From Senimuribacter sp049852125 (GTDB taxonomy: Bacteria > Bacillota > Clostridia > Peptostreptococcales > Anaerovoracaceae): DNA of 64,000 nt. The notes under the pieces were generated by a model, which worked only from the letters and a program-made list of their open reading frames with translations, did not search any database and had not been told where the DNA came from. Location: contig NZ_CP187532.1 in NCBI RefSeq assembly GCF_049852125.1, positions 1,860,001-1,924,000 of the forward strand, read 5' to 3'. Both the position numbers and the translations under genes were made by a program. Of this stretch, positions 18,650 through 26,508 are shown one piece after another (positions within the stretch are counted from its first letter, which is position 1; each line of letters begins with the position of its first letter).

Positions 18650-18958
18650 ATGTCGTTAGAGAGAATTGATTATAGCGCCGATAACGAAACACTACACAGT
18701 CTGGCTGAACTGTTTAAGGTATTCGGCGATCCAACCAGAATCCGTATCCTATATGCTTTATCTACTGAGGAGCTGTGCGTACAGGATATTGCTGACAAAC
18801 TGGATATGAGCCAAAGCGCCATCTCACACCAACTGCGTATTCTAAAACAGATGTCGTTGGTCAAATTCCGCAGAGACGGAAAAACCATCTACTACTCTCT
18901 CGCCGATGATCACGTAGCAACTATCATGGCGCAGGGGCTGGAGCATGTATGTGAATAA
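18650..18958 (+). CDS. ArsR/SmtB-family metal-sensing repressor
   Basis: 102 residues, winged helix. Recognition helix region at 45-66 (DIADKLDMSQSAISHQL). Potential metal ligands are Cys43 in ELCVQD and, in the last helix, D87, H88, H99 and C101, resembling the alpha-5 zinc site of CzrA/SmtB with a terminal Cys variation. Metal binding should release DNA and derepress the upstream ATPase. CGGAGG precedes the ATG. Confidence 0.92.
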   Translation: MSLERIDYSADNETLHSLAELFKVFGDPTRIRILYALSTEELCVQDIADKLDMSQSAISHQLRILKQMSLVKFRRDGKTIYYSLADDHVATIMAQGLEHVCE

Positions 18959-18965
18959 TTTATGG

Positions 18966-19008
18966 AAAAAGCTGTTGTATTTGTAGCAAACGAATACAAC
19001 AGCTTTTA
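18966..19008. terminator. Bidirectional terminator between arsR and the Fe-S membrane gene
   Basis: AAAAGCTGTTGTATT and its exact complement (15 pairs) enclose a 10-base loop. The A/T-rich arm ends give a T run on both strands, serving the convergent arsR and the 19079-19669 gene. Confidence 0.85.
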
Positions 19009-19078
19009 GCTTTAGTAAATTTCAGTTTTTTTCTGATTCTCTTAACCCCAATTAAAGGTATCTATATCAGCCATGGTT

Positions 19079-19669
19079 TTATTCCTGACCGCAAGATTCT
19101 TTTCTATATTTTGCTTTGCAAATCAACTGGGTCATCGTCCCCATAGGGCAATATACGCACCATGAGCGCGGCTTGCAAAGCGCCATAGTGATGAACCCCA
19201 AAATCGTTGAAGTAAGCATAACGCTATAAAATCCAAAGGCAAACTGTGCTACCCAGGCATTTTCTAAGTTAGCGGAATACGCCCAATGCCACGGTAACTT
19301 AAAGGTCCACAGCAAGGTAACCTTCTGCTGCAATGTCTGCGCTCCGTCAAAGACGAGCCAGGTGTTCCACAGCATGATCACAAACATAGTCAGAAAAAAG
19401 ATGAGAAATCCATACCTGAACCACTTTGTTTTTAAAAAGAACGGAATATCCTTTTTTCTCGACAATCCAAATCTTCCCCCTACCAACTGGAACAGCTGTC
19501 CTCTTCCGCAATATTTATTACAATAGGCTTTCTTTCCGCCAAAGATAGCCATAAAAAGCGGAATAAAGAAACAGAGCAGTCCGAGCCATGCGAACAAAAT
19601 ATTAAAAAACCCCAAGATTAAATAGGTCAAGGACGCAATCCAAAGATAATCGTACCAATGCTTTTTCAC
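19079..19669 (-). CDS. NapH/FixG-like membrane protein with Fe-S cysteine motifs
   Basis: 196 residues from a GTG start that overlaps the ferredoxin stop (TAGTG) and has AGGAGGTG upstream. Four to five hydrophobic helices, a CNKYCGRGQLF motif near residue 52 and CVYCPMG near residue 170 resemble the polyferredoxin-type electron-transfer membrane proteins (COG0348). It probably passes electrons between the adjacent ferredoxin and a membrane partner; the pathway is not identified. Confidence 0.75.
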   Translation of the reverse strand: MKKHWYDYLWIASLTYLILGFFNILFAWLGLLCFFIPLFMAIFGGKKAYCNKYCGRGQLFQLVGGRFGLSRKKDIPFFLKTKWFRYGFLIFFLTMFVIMLWNTWLVFDGAQTLQQKVTLLWTFKLPWHWAYSANLENAWVAQFAFGFYSVMLTSTILGFITMALCKPRSWCVYCPMGTMTQLICKAKYRKESCGQE

Positions 19670-19878
19670 TATTCCACCTCCTGTAACTCTATGACAGAAG
19701 CAGGACACTCTTTGCTGCACTTTCCGCAGCCTATACAGCTTGATACGTCTATTACTGCGTATTTTCCTTTTTCAATTCTTATAGCTGCTTTCGGACAAAC
19801 TTTGACACAACACCCGCAAGCGACGCACTGGCTATAAGCAACTTGCGCATACCGGCGTAATTTCTTTCTTTCCATCAT
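19669..19878 (-). CDS. 2x[4Fe-4S] ferredoxin
   Basis: 69 residues with two CxxCxxCxxxCP clusters: CVACGCCVKVCP and CIGCGKCSKECP. Small cytosolic electron carrier. First gene of a two-gene unit with the membrane protein at 19079-19669, translationally coupled. ATG preceded by GGGAGG. Confidence 0.92.
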   Translation of the reverse strand: MMERKKLRRYAQVAYSQCVACGCCVKVCPKAAIRIEKGKYAVIDVSSCIGCGKCSKECPASVIELQEVE

Positions 19879-19902
19879 ACTATCCTCCCTGTTTATATAT
19901 CC

Positions 19903-19944
19903 AGTATACGCTTTACCCTTTTATTTTTCTGTGATAATGTCACA
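19903..19944 (-). promoter_or_regulatory. Activator-type promoter of the ferredoxin pair with CRP/FNR-like palindrome
   Basis: Minus-strand TATACT (19903-19908) has no recognisable -35. Instead the palindrome TGTGA-CATTA-TCACA (19930-19944) is centred about 41 bases before the expected start, the class II position for CRP/FNR-family activators. The 5-base spacing is one short of the CRP consensus, so factor identity is uncertain. Confidence 0.5.
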
Positions 19945-19961
19945 CAAAACCCCAGCGTGTT

Positions 19962-21344
19962 TTAATCACGCAGCATCTCCAGCAACTTTTTCGGTCCAGG
20001 TAAATCTCCCCTGTACAAAACCATCGTTTTATACAATCTGCCTCCTGCCACAGTAAGCAGCAACGTCGTTGCTAAAACTACCAGCATACAGCCAAGCCCT
20101 TTTAACAAAGAAACACTGCCCAGTAATATGCGCGACGGCGTGACCATAATAGAAGTAAACGGAATCCAATCAAGCCATGCCGAACCGCTGCTCAATCCGT
20201 TGAGCCCACCTGAAGCCAGACATCCGAAAAAGCTGGCAATCAGAATGAGTGTAAACACCACGTTTGTAGAAGAAAGATCCTCTGGCTTTCCCGCAACTGC
20301 GCCTCCGATACCTGCAAGAGAACAGTAGAGCAGCATACCCGCTAAAACCATCAGCAAGGTCAGCACAATCCCCCCTATAGAGAACATACCCTGGGTCATG
20401 CTTCCAAATGATCCAAGCAGCTGTACAAGCATCATATCCGTATCCGGATCTACCATCCTGACGCCAGCGCAGCCCAAGGCAAAGCCGCCCACTAAGCTGA
20501 GAATCCACACGCTCAGCTGCAAAGCGCCGCTAAAGCAAACTGCTGTCATTTTACCCAAAATCATCGCGGTTGGTCTCACTGAAACCAGGAAAAACTCCAT
20601 CAATTTAGAATTTTTTTCCGCAATAACACTCTGCGCAACACCCTGACCATAGATCAGAACAAAAAAGTACAGCACCATGATATTAAGATACGGAATCAAA
20701 AATCCTAAAATAGCTTTACTTCCTGCCATAGGGTCATCCTCACTGTCTTGCGCCATGTCAATGCCAAAAGGATTTCCGCCGTCTTCTTCCACACCTGCAG
20801 CCGAATTGATCTGTGCTGTCACCATATCTCCGTAAGATATCATCATCGGGCTCACTGCATCAGCAGCCAACTCCGGCAGCTTACTTTGCTCCGGTATCAG
20901 AAGATGCAATGTATAGGACGTTCCCTGCTTTTCTGCCAGCAGGATCAAAGTGTCGTCTGTCCCTTTGGCTTCTTCTCTGGCGCGATTAAAATCTTCTCCG
21001 CAATCGATAAACTGTAAGCTCTCCGTAGTAACCTCCTCGAAATCAAAATCACCCATCGCACTTCCGGAAAAGGCCTTCTCTCCCGTGCTGTTGACCACCA
21101 AAATCTTCTTCAGCGCAGCAGCCGCTTCTTCATACTCCTGTTGATCGATTTGCTCCTGTGCTGCCTGTTGATTCTCCGGCTCACTGTCTTTTTCAAAATA
21201 AGCAACACCTGTCATGGTAAGAGACGGGCCCAAAAGACACAACAAAGAAACCAACACAATACTGATAAGAAATCCTTTTTTACGCACCTGCTGCCGGAAA
21301 GTAAATTTGAAGATCTTCAAAAATCCTTTTAATTCTTTCTTCAT
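19962..21344 (-). CDS. ABC-2 type permease (NatB/YhaP-like), second subunit
   Basis: 460 residues. One N-terminal helix (26-48), a large extracytoplasmic loop (about 50-210) and five or six C-terminal helices, the standard ABC-2 exporter layout. Its ATG overlaps the stop of the companion permease by 4 bases. It forms an exporter with 21341-22306 and the ATPase 22299-23288. Substrate unknown; sodium, peptide or antibiotic efflux are common for this family. Confidence 0.85.
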   Translation of the reverse strand: MKKELKGFLKIFKFTFRQQVRKKGFLISIVLVSLLCLLGPSLTMTGVAYFEKDSEPENQQAAQEQIDQQEYEEAAAALKKILVVNSTGEKAFSGSAMGDFDFEEVTTESLQFIDCGEDFNRAREEAKGTDDTLILLAEKQGTSYTLHLLIPEQSKLPELAADAVSPMMISYGDMVTAQINSAAGVEEDGGNPFGIDMAQDSEDDPMAGSKAILGFLIPYLNIMVLYFFVLIYGQGVAQSVIAEKNSKLMEFFLVSVRPTAMILGKMTAVCFSGALQLSVWILSLVGGFALGCAGVRMVDPDTDMMLVQLLGSFGSMTQGMFSIGGIVLTLLMVLAGMLLYCSLAGIGGAVAGKPEDLSSTNVVFTLILIASFFGCLASGGLNGLSSGSAWLDWIPFTSIMVTPSRILLGSVSLLKGLGCMLVVLATTLLLTVAGGRLYKTMVLYRGDLPGPKKLLEMLRD

Positions 21345-22306
21345 TTTCTCTTTCCTCCTTCCCCTCTGCCAGCCATGGACAAAATTTGTTTCATCTTAAT
21401 ACGGCTGCCTCTGTACAAGATTAACTGATCATATACTCTGGCTGTAACCACCAGTAATGCCGCGATGCACGCTCCCTGTACCAACCAGCTGCAAGCCACG
21501 GTAACGAAACCGATATCTCCAAAGATATAAAATGCCGGTGCAGTAAACGCGGAAACTACCGGACATATTGACATAATTACCGTAACGGTATCTCCAAAGC
21601 CTCCTAATGCCATACATGAAATTAAGTATCCGATCAAAATGCACCCTGTAGCAGCCATGTTAGCGCTATCAACCTCCTCCATGCTGCTGCAGCCTGCTCC
21701 GGAAAGTCCGGAAATCAGCGAAAACAGGAAATAAGCCAATATCATCGAAATTACCGCTACCACGAATACTTTTGCGTCCAGATGCAGCAATTCTCCCGAT
21801 ATTCCCTGTGCCGCTAACATATTTTCTACAAAGGACACATCCATAAACTGACCCGAAATCAGCCATGATAGGCCTGCCGCTACCAGTATCAGGAGCAGCA
21901 TCCCGAACATAAATGTCATCACCGCCAGAATTTTACCAAATACCAATGCCAACGGTTTGACACTGACCATTAAGGTCTCCACTAGACGCGAAGCTTTTTC
22001 CTCAACAATAGATCTCACAATGTACGTAGTAGATAACACACATATGATTAACACTAAAATAGAATAAAGATATTGGACCCCAGTTCTGGTTTCATAACCG
22101 ATATGACTGCTGTCTAGATAATCTGACATTGAGGATATTTCTACAGAACTGGTTACAGCGCTGCTGCTATCGCCCAAAAGCAATCCTGCTATTGGTATAG
22201 CTAACACAGAGAGCAGGATAAGAATGCCAAAAACAACCCGATTGGATTTATTCTTCACCATCTGTGCCAATGTAAAACGGTAAACCATCATCGTACCTTT
22301 ATTCAT
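21341..22306 (-). CDS. ABC-2 type permease, first subunit
   Basis: 321 residues from ATG at 22306; a GTG at 22315 would add three residues. The layout is an N-terminal helix, an external loop and several C-terminal helices, with a cytoplasmic RSIVEEKASRLVETLMVSV segment typical of NatB-like permeases where the coupling helix meets the ATPase. It overlaps the ATPase gene end by 8 bases. Confidence 0.85.
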   Translation of the reverse strand: MNKGTMMVYRFTLAQMVKNKSNRVVFGILILLSVLAIPIAGLLLGDSSSAVTSSVEISSMSDYLDSSHIGYETRTGVQYLYSILVLIICVLSTTYIVRSIVEEKASRLVETLMVSVKPLALVFGKILAVMTFMFGMLLLILVAAGLSWLISGQFMDVSFVENMLAAQGISGELLHLDAKVFVVAVISMILAYFLFSLISGLSGAGCSSMEEVDSANMAATGCILIGYLISCMALGGFGDTVTVIMSICPVVSAFTAPAFYIFGDIGFVTVACSWLVQGACIAALLVVTARVYDQLILYRGSRIKMKQILSMAGRGEGGKRK

Positions 22307-23288
22307 GATGATCACCCACTTTTTCTATAAAGATCTCATGTAAGGACGGCTCTCGCAAATCAAAGGTGATGATTGGCACACCGGCTGTAATCAAAGCGCT
22401 GAGAAGCTTATTGGCCTGTTCCTCTCCTGACACTTTGATCTGATATTCGTTTTCCTTCTCTGTAACAATGGCGGCGCCTACAGCCTGAATATATGCTGTG
22501 GCGCTAGTCTCTGTCTTTAAATGCAGATTTACTCTACCATAGCTCTTTTTAATTTCATTGAGATTGCCCTGCAGCACTGACTTTGATCTATTCATGATAG
22601 TAATATCCGTACAAAATTCTTCTACCGTAGCCATCTGGTGACTGGACATGATCAGATACTTTCCCTTGGCGATTTCATCTCTGATAATGCCTTTAAACAG
22701 GTCGGTATTGACCGGATCGAGACCAGAAAGCGGTTCATCCAGTATAATCAACTCCGGATCAGATATCAGCGCGATCATAAATTGGATTTTCTGCTGGTTG
22801 CCCTTGGAAAGCTGATCCGCCAATTTCGGTTTAAAAGCCGTTGCCTTACGGCTTCTCGATTTGCCGGGACGGACGCCCTTTGATGGCTCTGCTGCTTCTG
22901 TCGATGCCTGTGGTGCATAGAGATATTCTTCGGCCTCCAGACGCTTCGCCCAATACCTGATACGTTCTTTTGCCTCTGCTTTCGACACGCCTCGCAGGGA
23001 TGCGAAATACAGCAGCTGATCCATCAGGCTATACTTGGGGTACAATCCGCGTTCTTCTGCGAGATAACCTACATTGCATGTCTCACTGGACAAAGGGGTT
23101 CCGTTCCACAGCACTTCACCTCCATCCCGTGCAAGCATACCCAGCATCATACGAATGGATGTGGTTTTTCCTGCGCCGTTTGTGCCCAGCAAAGCGTACA
23201 CGCCCGGCTGGTTCATTTCGAAAGACAAATCCTCGACTACGGTTTTGTCACCGTATTTTTTGTGTAGATGTGATACGACTAAGCTCAT
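22299..23288 (-). CDS. ABC transporter ATP-binding protein (NatA-like) with an unusual insertion
   Basis: 329 residues. Walker A GTNGAGKTT (35-43), signature LSKGNQQ (160-166), Walker B LIILDEP, and a C-terminal domain ending in the LHEIFIEKV tail found in NatA-like exporters. About 28 extra residues rich in Ser, Lys, Arg and Pro (about 126-153) sit between the helical subdomain and the signature; relatives I know run straight from one to the other. Powers the two permeases downstream. The regulator at 24096 and the membrane protein at 23318 precede it in the operon. Confidence 0.9.
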   Translation of the reverse strand: MSLVVSHLHKKYGDKTVVEDLSFEMNQPGVYALLGTNGAGKTTSIRMMLGMLARDGGEVLWNGTPLSSETCNVGYLAEERGLYPKYSLMDQLLYFASLRGVSKAEAKERIRYWAKRLEAEEYLYAPQASTEAAEPSKGVRPGKSRSRKATAFKPKLADQLSKGNQQKIQFMIALISDPELIILDEPLSGLDPVNTDLFKGIIRDEIAKGKYLIMSSHQMATVEEFCTDITIMNRSKSVLQGNLNEIKKSYGRVNLHLKTETSATAYIQAVGAAIVTEKENEYQIKVSGEEQANKLLSALITAGVPIITFDLREPSLHEIFIEKVGDHHE

Positions 23289-23317
23289 TGTTTGTTTCCT
23301 CCTTTATACTCCTTTTA

Positions 23318-24106
23318 TTATTTATTGATTTTTCCTTTTTCTAAGCGCATGACCTCTTTATAATAGGAAATATCCATGATCAGCCAAATTACGGATATCG
23401 TAATCGCAGGCAGGCTGCCATAGCTGAATATCATCGTTCCCATTGCCGCGATAATCCAGCCGATGCTGCAAGCAATATTGCCGGTTCGGAATGCTCTGTA
23501 TGAAGCTTTATAAATCACCATTTTCTCGGCTTCATCACAGCTTTCCTCCCATTTCTGGTGAAACTTCATATCATAAACGCTGCCCTTCATCGACGGCGCC
23601 ATCTGTTTATAGAAGTCAATCTGCAGCTGCTGCAGACGTATCGTCAAAAAATTACCGATGACAAAAACTGCGATAGTCGTTACAGAAAGTGCAAAGTGTT
23701 CCGTTACATACGCCTCCAGATTTCCAATGACTACAGCGAAAAACATCATTCCCACGATCAGTCCAATACCGCTTACCGCTACTGAAACCGCGATCTTTCT
23801 ATCTGCCTGAATATACAGATCATCGTCATCCTCGTCCTCGTCAAAATTTCTGAAAAGCTGCTTTGCTTTTCGATATTGAAGATAGGATACAAGCAAAGCA
23901 GCTGTCACAACGGCGACTACCAGATAAGGCGATAAAACATACAGACCATTTTGCAGCCAAGCTTCTATTTTTTCCGCGACCTCGTCAACGCCTGCCATCG
24001 CTGTATAATAGCCAAAGACGCCGCCAAAGGCTGCGCAGAGTAACATGACTGGTATAAACACTTTTAATGCCTTTTTATTTTCTTTTTTAATGTCGTCACG
24101 ATTCAT
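23318..24106 (-). CDS. DUF3169-like membrane protein
   Basis: 262 residues from the ATG at 24106, which has GGAGGATC upstream and overlaps the regulator stop by 11 bases. Six predicted helices, with an acidic DEDEDDDD run near residue 92 in a cytoplasmic loop. Proteins like this often accompany an XRE regulator and an ABC exporter. No catalytic motif is visible. Confidence 0.72.
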   Translation of the reverse strand: MNRDDIKKENKKALKVFIPVMLLCAAFGGVFGYYTAMAGVDEVAEKIEAWLQNGLYVLSPYLVVAVVTAALLVSYLQYRKAKQLFRNFDEDEDDDDLYIQADRKIAVSVAVSGIGLIVGMMFFAVVIGNLEAYVTEHFALSVTTIAVFVIGNFLTIRLQQLQIDFYKQMAPSMKGSVYDMKFHQKWEESCDEAEKMVIYKASYRAFRTGNIACSIGWIIAAMGTMIFSYGSLPAITISVIWLIMDISYYKEVMRLEKGKINK

Positions 24107-24314
24107 CGTTATGATCCTCCTCATACGTAAAAATATCTTCTACTGTAACGCCGCAAACGCCAGCAATCCGCAAAGCCAGAGATACAGAGGGCGAATAATC
24201 TCCTCTTTCTATCTGACTGATGGTCTGCCGTGACACGTCCACCATTCTTCCCAGCTCAGACTGATTCGCGCCAATTCGTGCCCGGTATTCTTTCAACCGG
24301 TTATATAGTGGCAT
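24096..24314 (-). CDS. Small XRE regulator of the exporter operon
   Basis: 72 residues from ATG at 24314 (GGAAGGAG upstream). Nearly the whole protein is an XRE helix-turn-helix (ANQSELGRMVDVSRQTISQI). The same frame stays open to 24416, but that start lies inside the operator region and lacks a ribosome binding site. It heads the operon regulator, membrane protein, ATPase, permease, permease, and probably binds the TTGTCA/TGACAA half-sites at 24370-24453. Confidence 0.88.
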   Translation of the reverse strand: MPLYNRLKEYRARIGANQSELGRMVDVSRQTISQIERGDYSPSVSLALRIAGVCGVTVEDIFTYEEDHNDES

Positions 24315-24369
24315 TCTCCGCACTCCTTCCTGATCATCTATTCTACAAAAATGCAGCTTCTCATAAGTA

Positions 24370-24453
24370 TTGACAAGTAAAGTTTTCATTATGACAATTT
24401 TACTTGTCAATTCCATCCATTGTCAGTATAGCACTGACAAGAATAGTTGTCAA
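24370..24453 (-). promoter_or_regulatory. Promoter P2 of the exporter operon with six operator half-sites
   Basis: Minus-strand TTGACA (24448-24453), 17 bases, TATACT (24425-24430, with an extended TGC). Six TTGTCA/TGACAA half-sites lie in 24371-24453: a 12-bp inverted repeat with TTGACAAGTAAA arms (24370-24410) around a central TGACAA, TTGTCAG-N7-CTGACAA over the -10, and TTGTCA at the -35. Strong candidate autoregulatory operator. Confidence 0.8.
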
Positions 24454-24550
24454 TAGGAGAATCCTTTGGTGTGCGAGCGATCATACGAAAAAATTATGCT
24501 TACAAAATACGGTTTCTGCAAATCTGACACAATAGCCCTATTCCTCATAC

Positions 24551-24582
24551 AGTATAACCCCCCCCCCGGCAAATTTTGTCAA
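24551..24582 (-). promoter_or_regulatory. Promoter P1 upstream of the exporter operon with a G10 tract in the spacer
   Basis: Minus-strand TTGACA (24577-24582) and TATACT (24551-24556) are separated by 20 bases that include ten consecutive G (24558-24567). Loss of three G would give the optimal 17. It points into the region of P2 and the regulator gene about 235 bases downstream. Confidence 0.55.
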
Positions 24583-24621
24583 TACGAAATTATTATATAC
24601 GCTGACCACCGTGTTCAATGA

Positions 24622-24669
24622 AAAGAAAAAGGTTCAGGACTATCTGACTGCATGCCAGTTCCCTGAACC
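24622..24669 (-). terminator. Terminator after the SMR pump gene
   Basis: Minus-strand GGTTCAGG and CCTGAACC enclose a loop that can form an inner stem, followed by TTTTTCTTTT. It insulates the SMR transcript from P1. Confidence 0.8.
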
Positions 24670-24723
24670 ATCCTAAATACTTTAAATTCTTTTCAAATTT
24701 TATGATAAAGCTGACAAGCTGCT

Positions 24724-25047
24724 CTAATGGCTTGTCCCCCACAAATTCAAAATAATACAACCTGCTACGATAAGCAAAATACCGATTACACCTGCCCCTG
24801 ACAAACCCTCTTTAAATACATAAGCTGAAATCAAAGCGGTTACAACGATACCGACGCCACACCAAACAGCGTAGGCTACTCCTAAATTGATCCTGGTCAC
24901 CGCTTTTGCCAAACAGAGATAACATGCAACATACAACACGCAGCATGCTGCTGTAGGGGCCAGCTTGGTAAATCCTTCCGAATACTTCAATAACGTCGTT
25001 GCTATCAATTCCAATCCAATAGCTGCCGCTAACAGAAAATAGTGCAT
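24724..25047 (-). CDS. Small multidrug resistance (SMR) efflux protein
   Basis: 107 residues, four helices, from ATG at 25047 with AAGGAGG upstream; the frame extends upstream but only this start gives the family length. Glu13 in the first helix (IGLELIATT) is the essential proton/substrate carboxylate. The second half carries the WCGVGIVVTALI segment of EmrE/Qac-like proteins. Exchanges protons for cationic compounds. Encoded alone. Confidence 0.9.
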   Translation of the reverse strand: MHYFLLAAAIGLELIATTLLKYSEGFTKLAPTAACCVLYVACYLCLAKAVTRINLGVAYAVWCGVGIVVTALISAYVFKEGLSGAGVIGILLIVAGCIILNLWGTSH

Positions 25048-25102
25048 TACAAATTCCTCCTTAAGATTAGCGCATACTTTCTCCGCAGTTTTGCTGAGAA
25101 CA

Positions 25103-25131
25103 AGTATACCACTGAAACAAATTTCAAACAA
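25103..25131 (-). promoter_or_regulatory. Promoter of the SMR gene
   Basis: Minus-strand TTGTTT (25126-25131), 17 bases, TATACT (25103-25108), leaving a leader of about 50 bases. The leader is too short for a guanidine riboswitch, which often precedes SMR genes. Confidence 0.6.
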
Positions 25132-25295
25132 CTCTTTTTCCAAAATGAAGTCAGACCGTCAAGATGATCAAAATGCTTTCTTCCCCGCATATTTAAAACG
25201 TCTTCAATTTTTGATTCTTTCCAGTATCTTTCCTAAGGGGTGTGGACAGAAAACGAATTGCCGACGCAATATCTAGAAAATGTTGAAAAATATGC

Positions 25296-25805
25296 TTACT
25301 TTTTTATCATCGTTAAAGATTCTTTAGATAAAGAATTAGTGATTTTTATCAATTTCTTAATTCCTAAATTATCTTCATTGAAATCGCAAGAACCTCCTTC
25401 TATTTCATCCCAGTTGAAATTATTCCAACTTGAAAAAATAGCTAATAGATTATCATAAATTTCTTGAGGATGATCTAGAGCATCTACACTGTCTAATTTA
25501 ATTAGCATAACTTTAAATTCATCAAGATTGTATTCATCATAATTGCAATTGTCGCTAATAATCGATATTGATTCTAAATTATATATGTAATCAATATACA
25601 TATCATCATATATCATTTTGTCGCTGTTACTAGAAACATTTTTTAATCTTGTTGACGTACATTTCATCTCCTCATTAAGATCAAGAAAATCTAGTAACAA
25701 CAACTCTTTTATATTAGCCCTATATCGTATAAATCCCTGACATGAAAAAGTTACAATAGAAAAAACTAACAATATTGAAATCCATTTTACAAATTTAAAT
25801 TTCAT
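25296..25805 (-). CDS. Hypothetical secreted or membrane-anchored protein
   Basis: 169 residues, AT-rich compared with its neighbours. A hydrophobic N-terminus (7-24, ending FSCQG) looks like a signal or lipoprotein signal, though the lipobox is imperfect. The rest is acidic and helical with no recognised domain. AAAGGAG precedes the ATG. Its base composition suggests recent acquisition, together with the small gene to the left. Confidence 0.6.
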   Translation of the reverse strand: MKFKFVKWISILLVFSIVTFSCQGFIRYRANIKELLLLDFLDLNEEMKCTSTRLKNVSSNSDKMIYDDMYIDYIYNLESISIISDNCNYDEYNLDEFKVMLIKLDSVDALDHPQEIYDNLLAIFSSWNNFNWDEIEGGSCDFNEDNLGIKKLIKITNSLSKESLTMIKK

Positions 25806-26027
25806 TATATCTCCTTTAAAAACAATTCCCCCATAGTGCCCACTAGCCAGAGTATACTGCTTCGATGAGCATCACAGTACGGTTTATTTGCATTATATAA
25901 TATTGTTCTATGTCTTCGACCTCTATGAATTTCACACTACAAAAATGCAAGAGCAACAAGCATAAGGCCATCCCTCTTTGCAACATTAACTAAACGCTGG
26001 ATTTGAAGTAATCTTACCTCTAGTGCG

Positions 26028-26372
26028 TCAAATCATAATATCGTAAATATCGATATAAGGCTTTGCCTCCGTTACACGAGCGATTGCTACGGTGTACTTG
26101 TCAATCAAATTTTCGAAACGACTTGTCCCAATAATTCCTTTTTCTTTATCTGAAACCTTTGGAAAACTAATAGAAAATCTATTTTCGCTATCAAGAACGA
26201 TATTTCCACTTCTAATCTCAGAAATTAGAAAGTCAGTTTGATCCCCTTCTGCGATAAATACATCTGAGCGAACATCTGCCAGCACGGTTTCACAACCAGA
26301 TTCTGCCGCAAAAACTCCTGAATGGGTGGATAAAATCATCGTCAGTGATAAAACTATAGCACTGCCCTTCAT
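26028..26372 (-). CDS. Hypothetical small exported protein
   Basis: 114 residues with a clear signal peptide (hydrophobic run, then GVFAAESG, cleavage after AA near residue 23). The mature part has no recognised domain and ends in KPYIDIYDIMI. Possibly truncated, as the downstream context is non-coding. No ribosome binding site stronger than AAAGAG is seen. Confidence 0.5.
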   Translation of the reverse strand: MKGSAIVLSLTMILSTHSGVFAAESGCETVLADVRSDVFIAEGDQTDFLISEIRSGNIVLDSENRFSISFPKVSDKEKGIIGTSRFENLIDKYTVAIARVTEAKPYIDIYDIMI

Positions 26373-26508
26373 TAAACTCTTTTCTCTGCCACATCGATCC
26401 GTTTTCCTATTTTTATATATAATTAGTTTTTATTATAGTCAATATTAACACATATTTTAAAATATGTCAGCAAATCATATCATCTTTATCACGGCAAGCA
26501 CACGAACC

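Noticed and set aside
25048..25200. Guanidine riboswitch ahead of the SMR gene
   Set aside because: The predicted promoter leaves only about 50 bases of leader, and no conserved ykkC-type motifs are visible.
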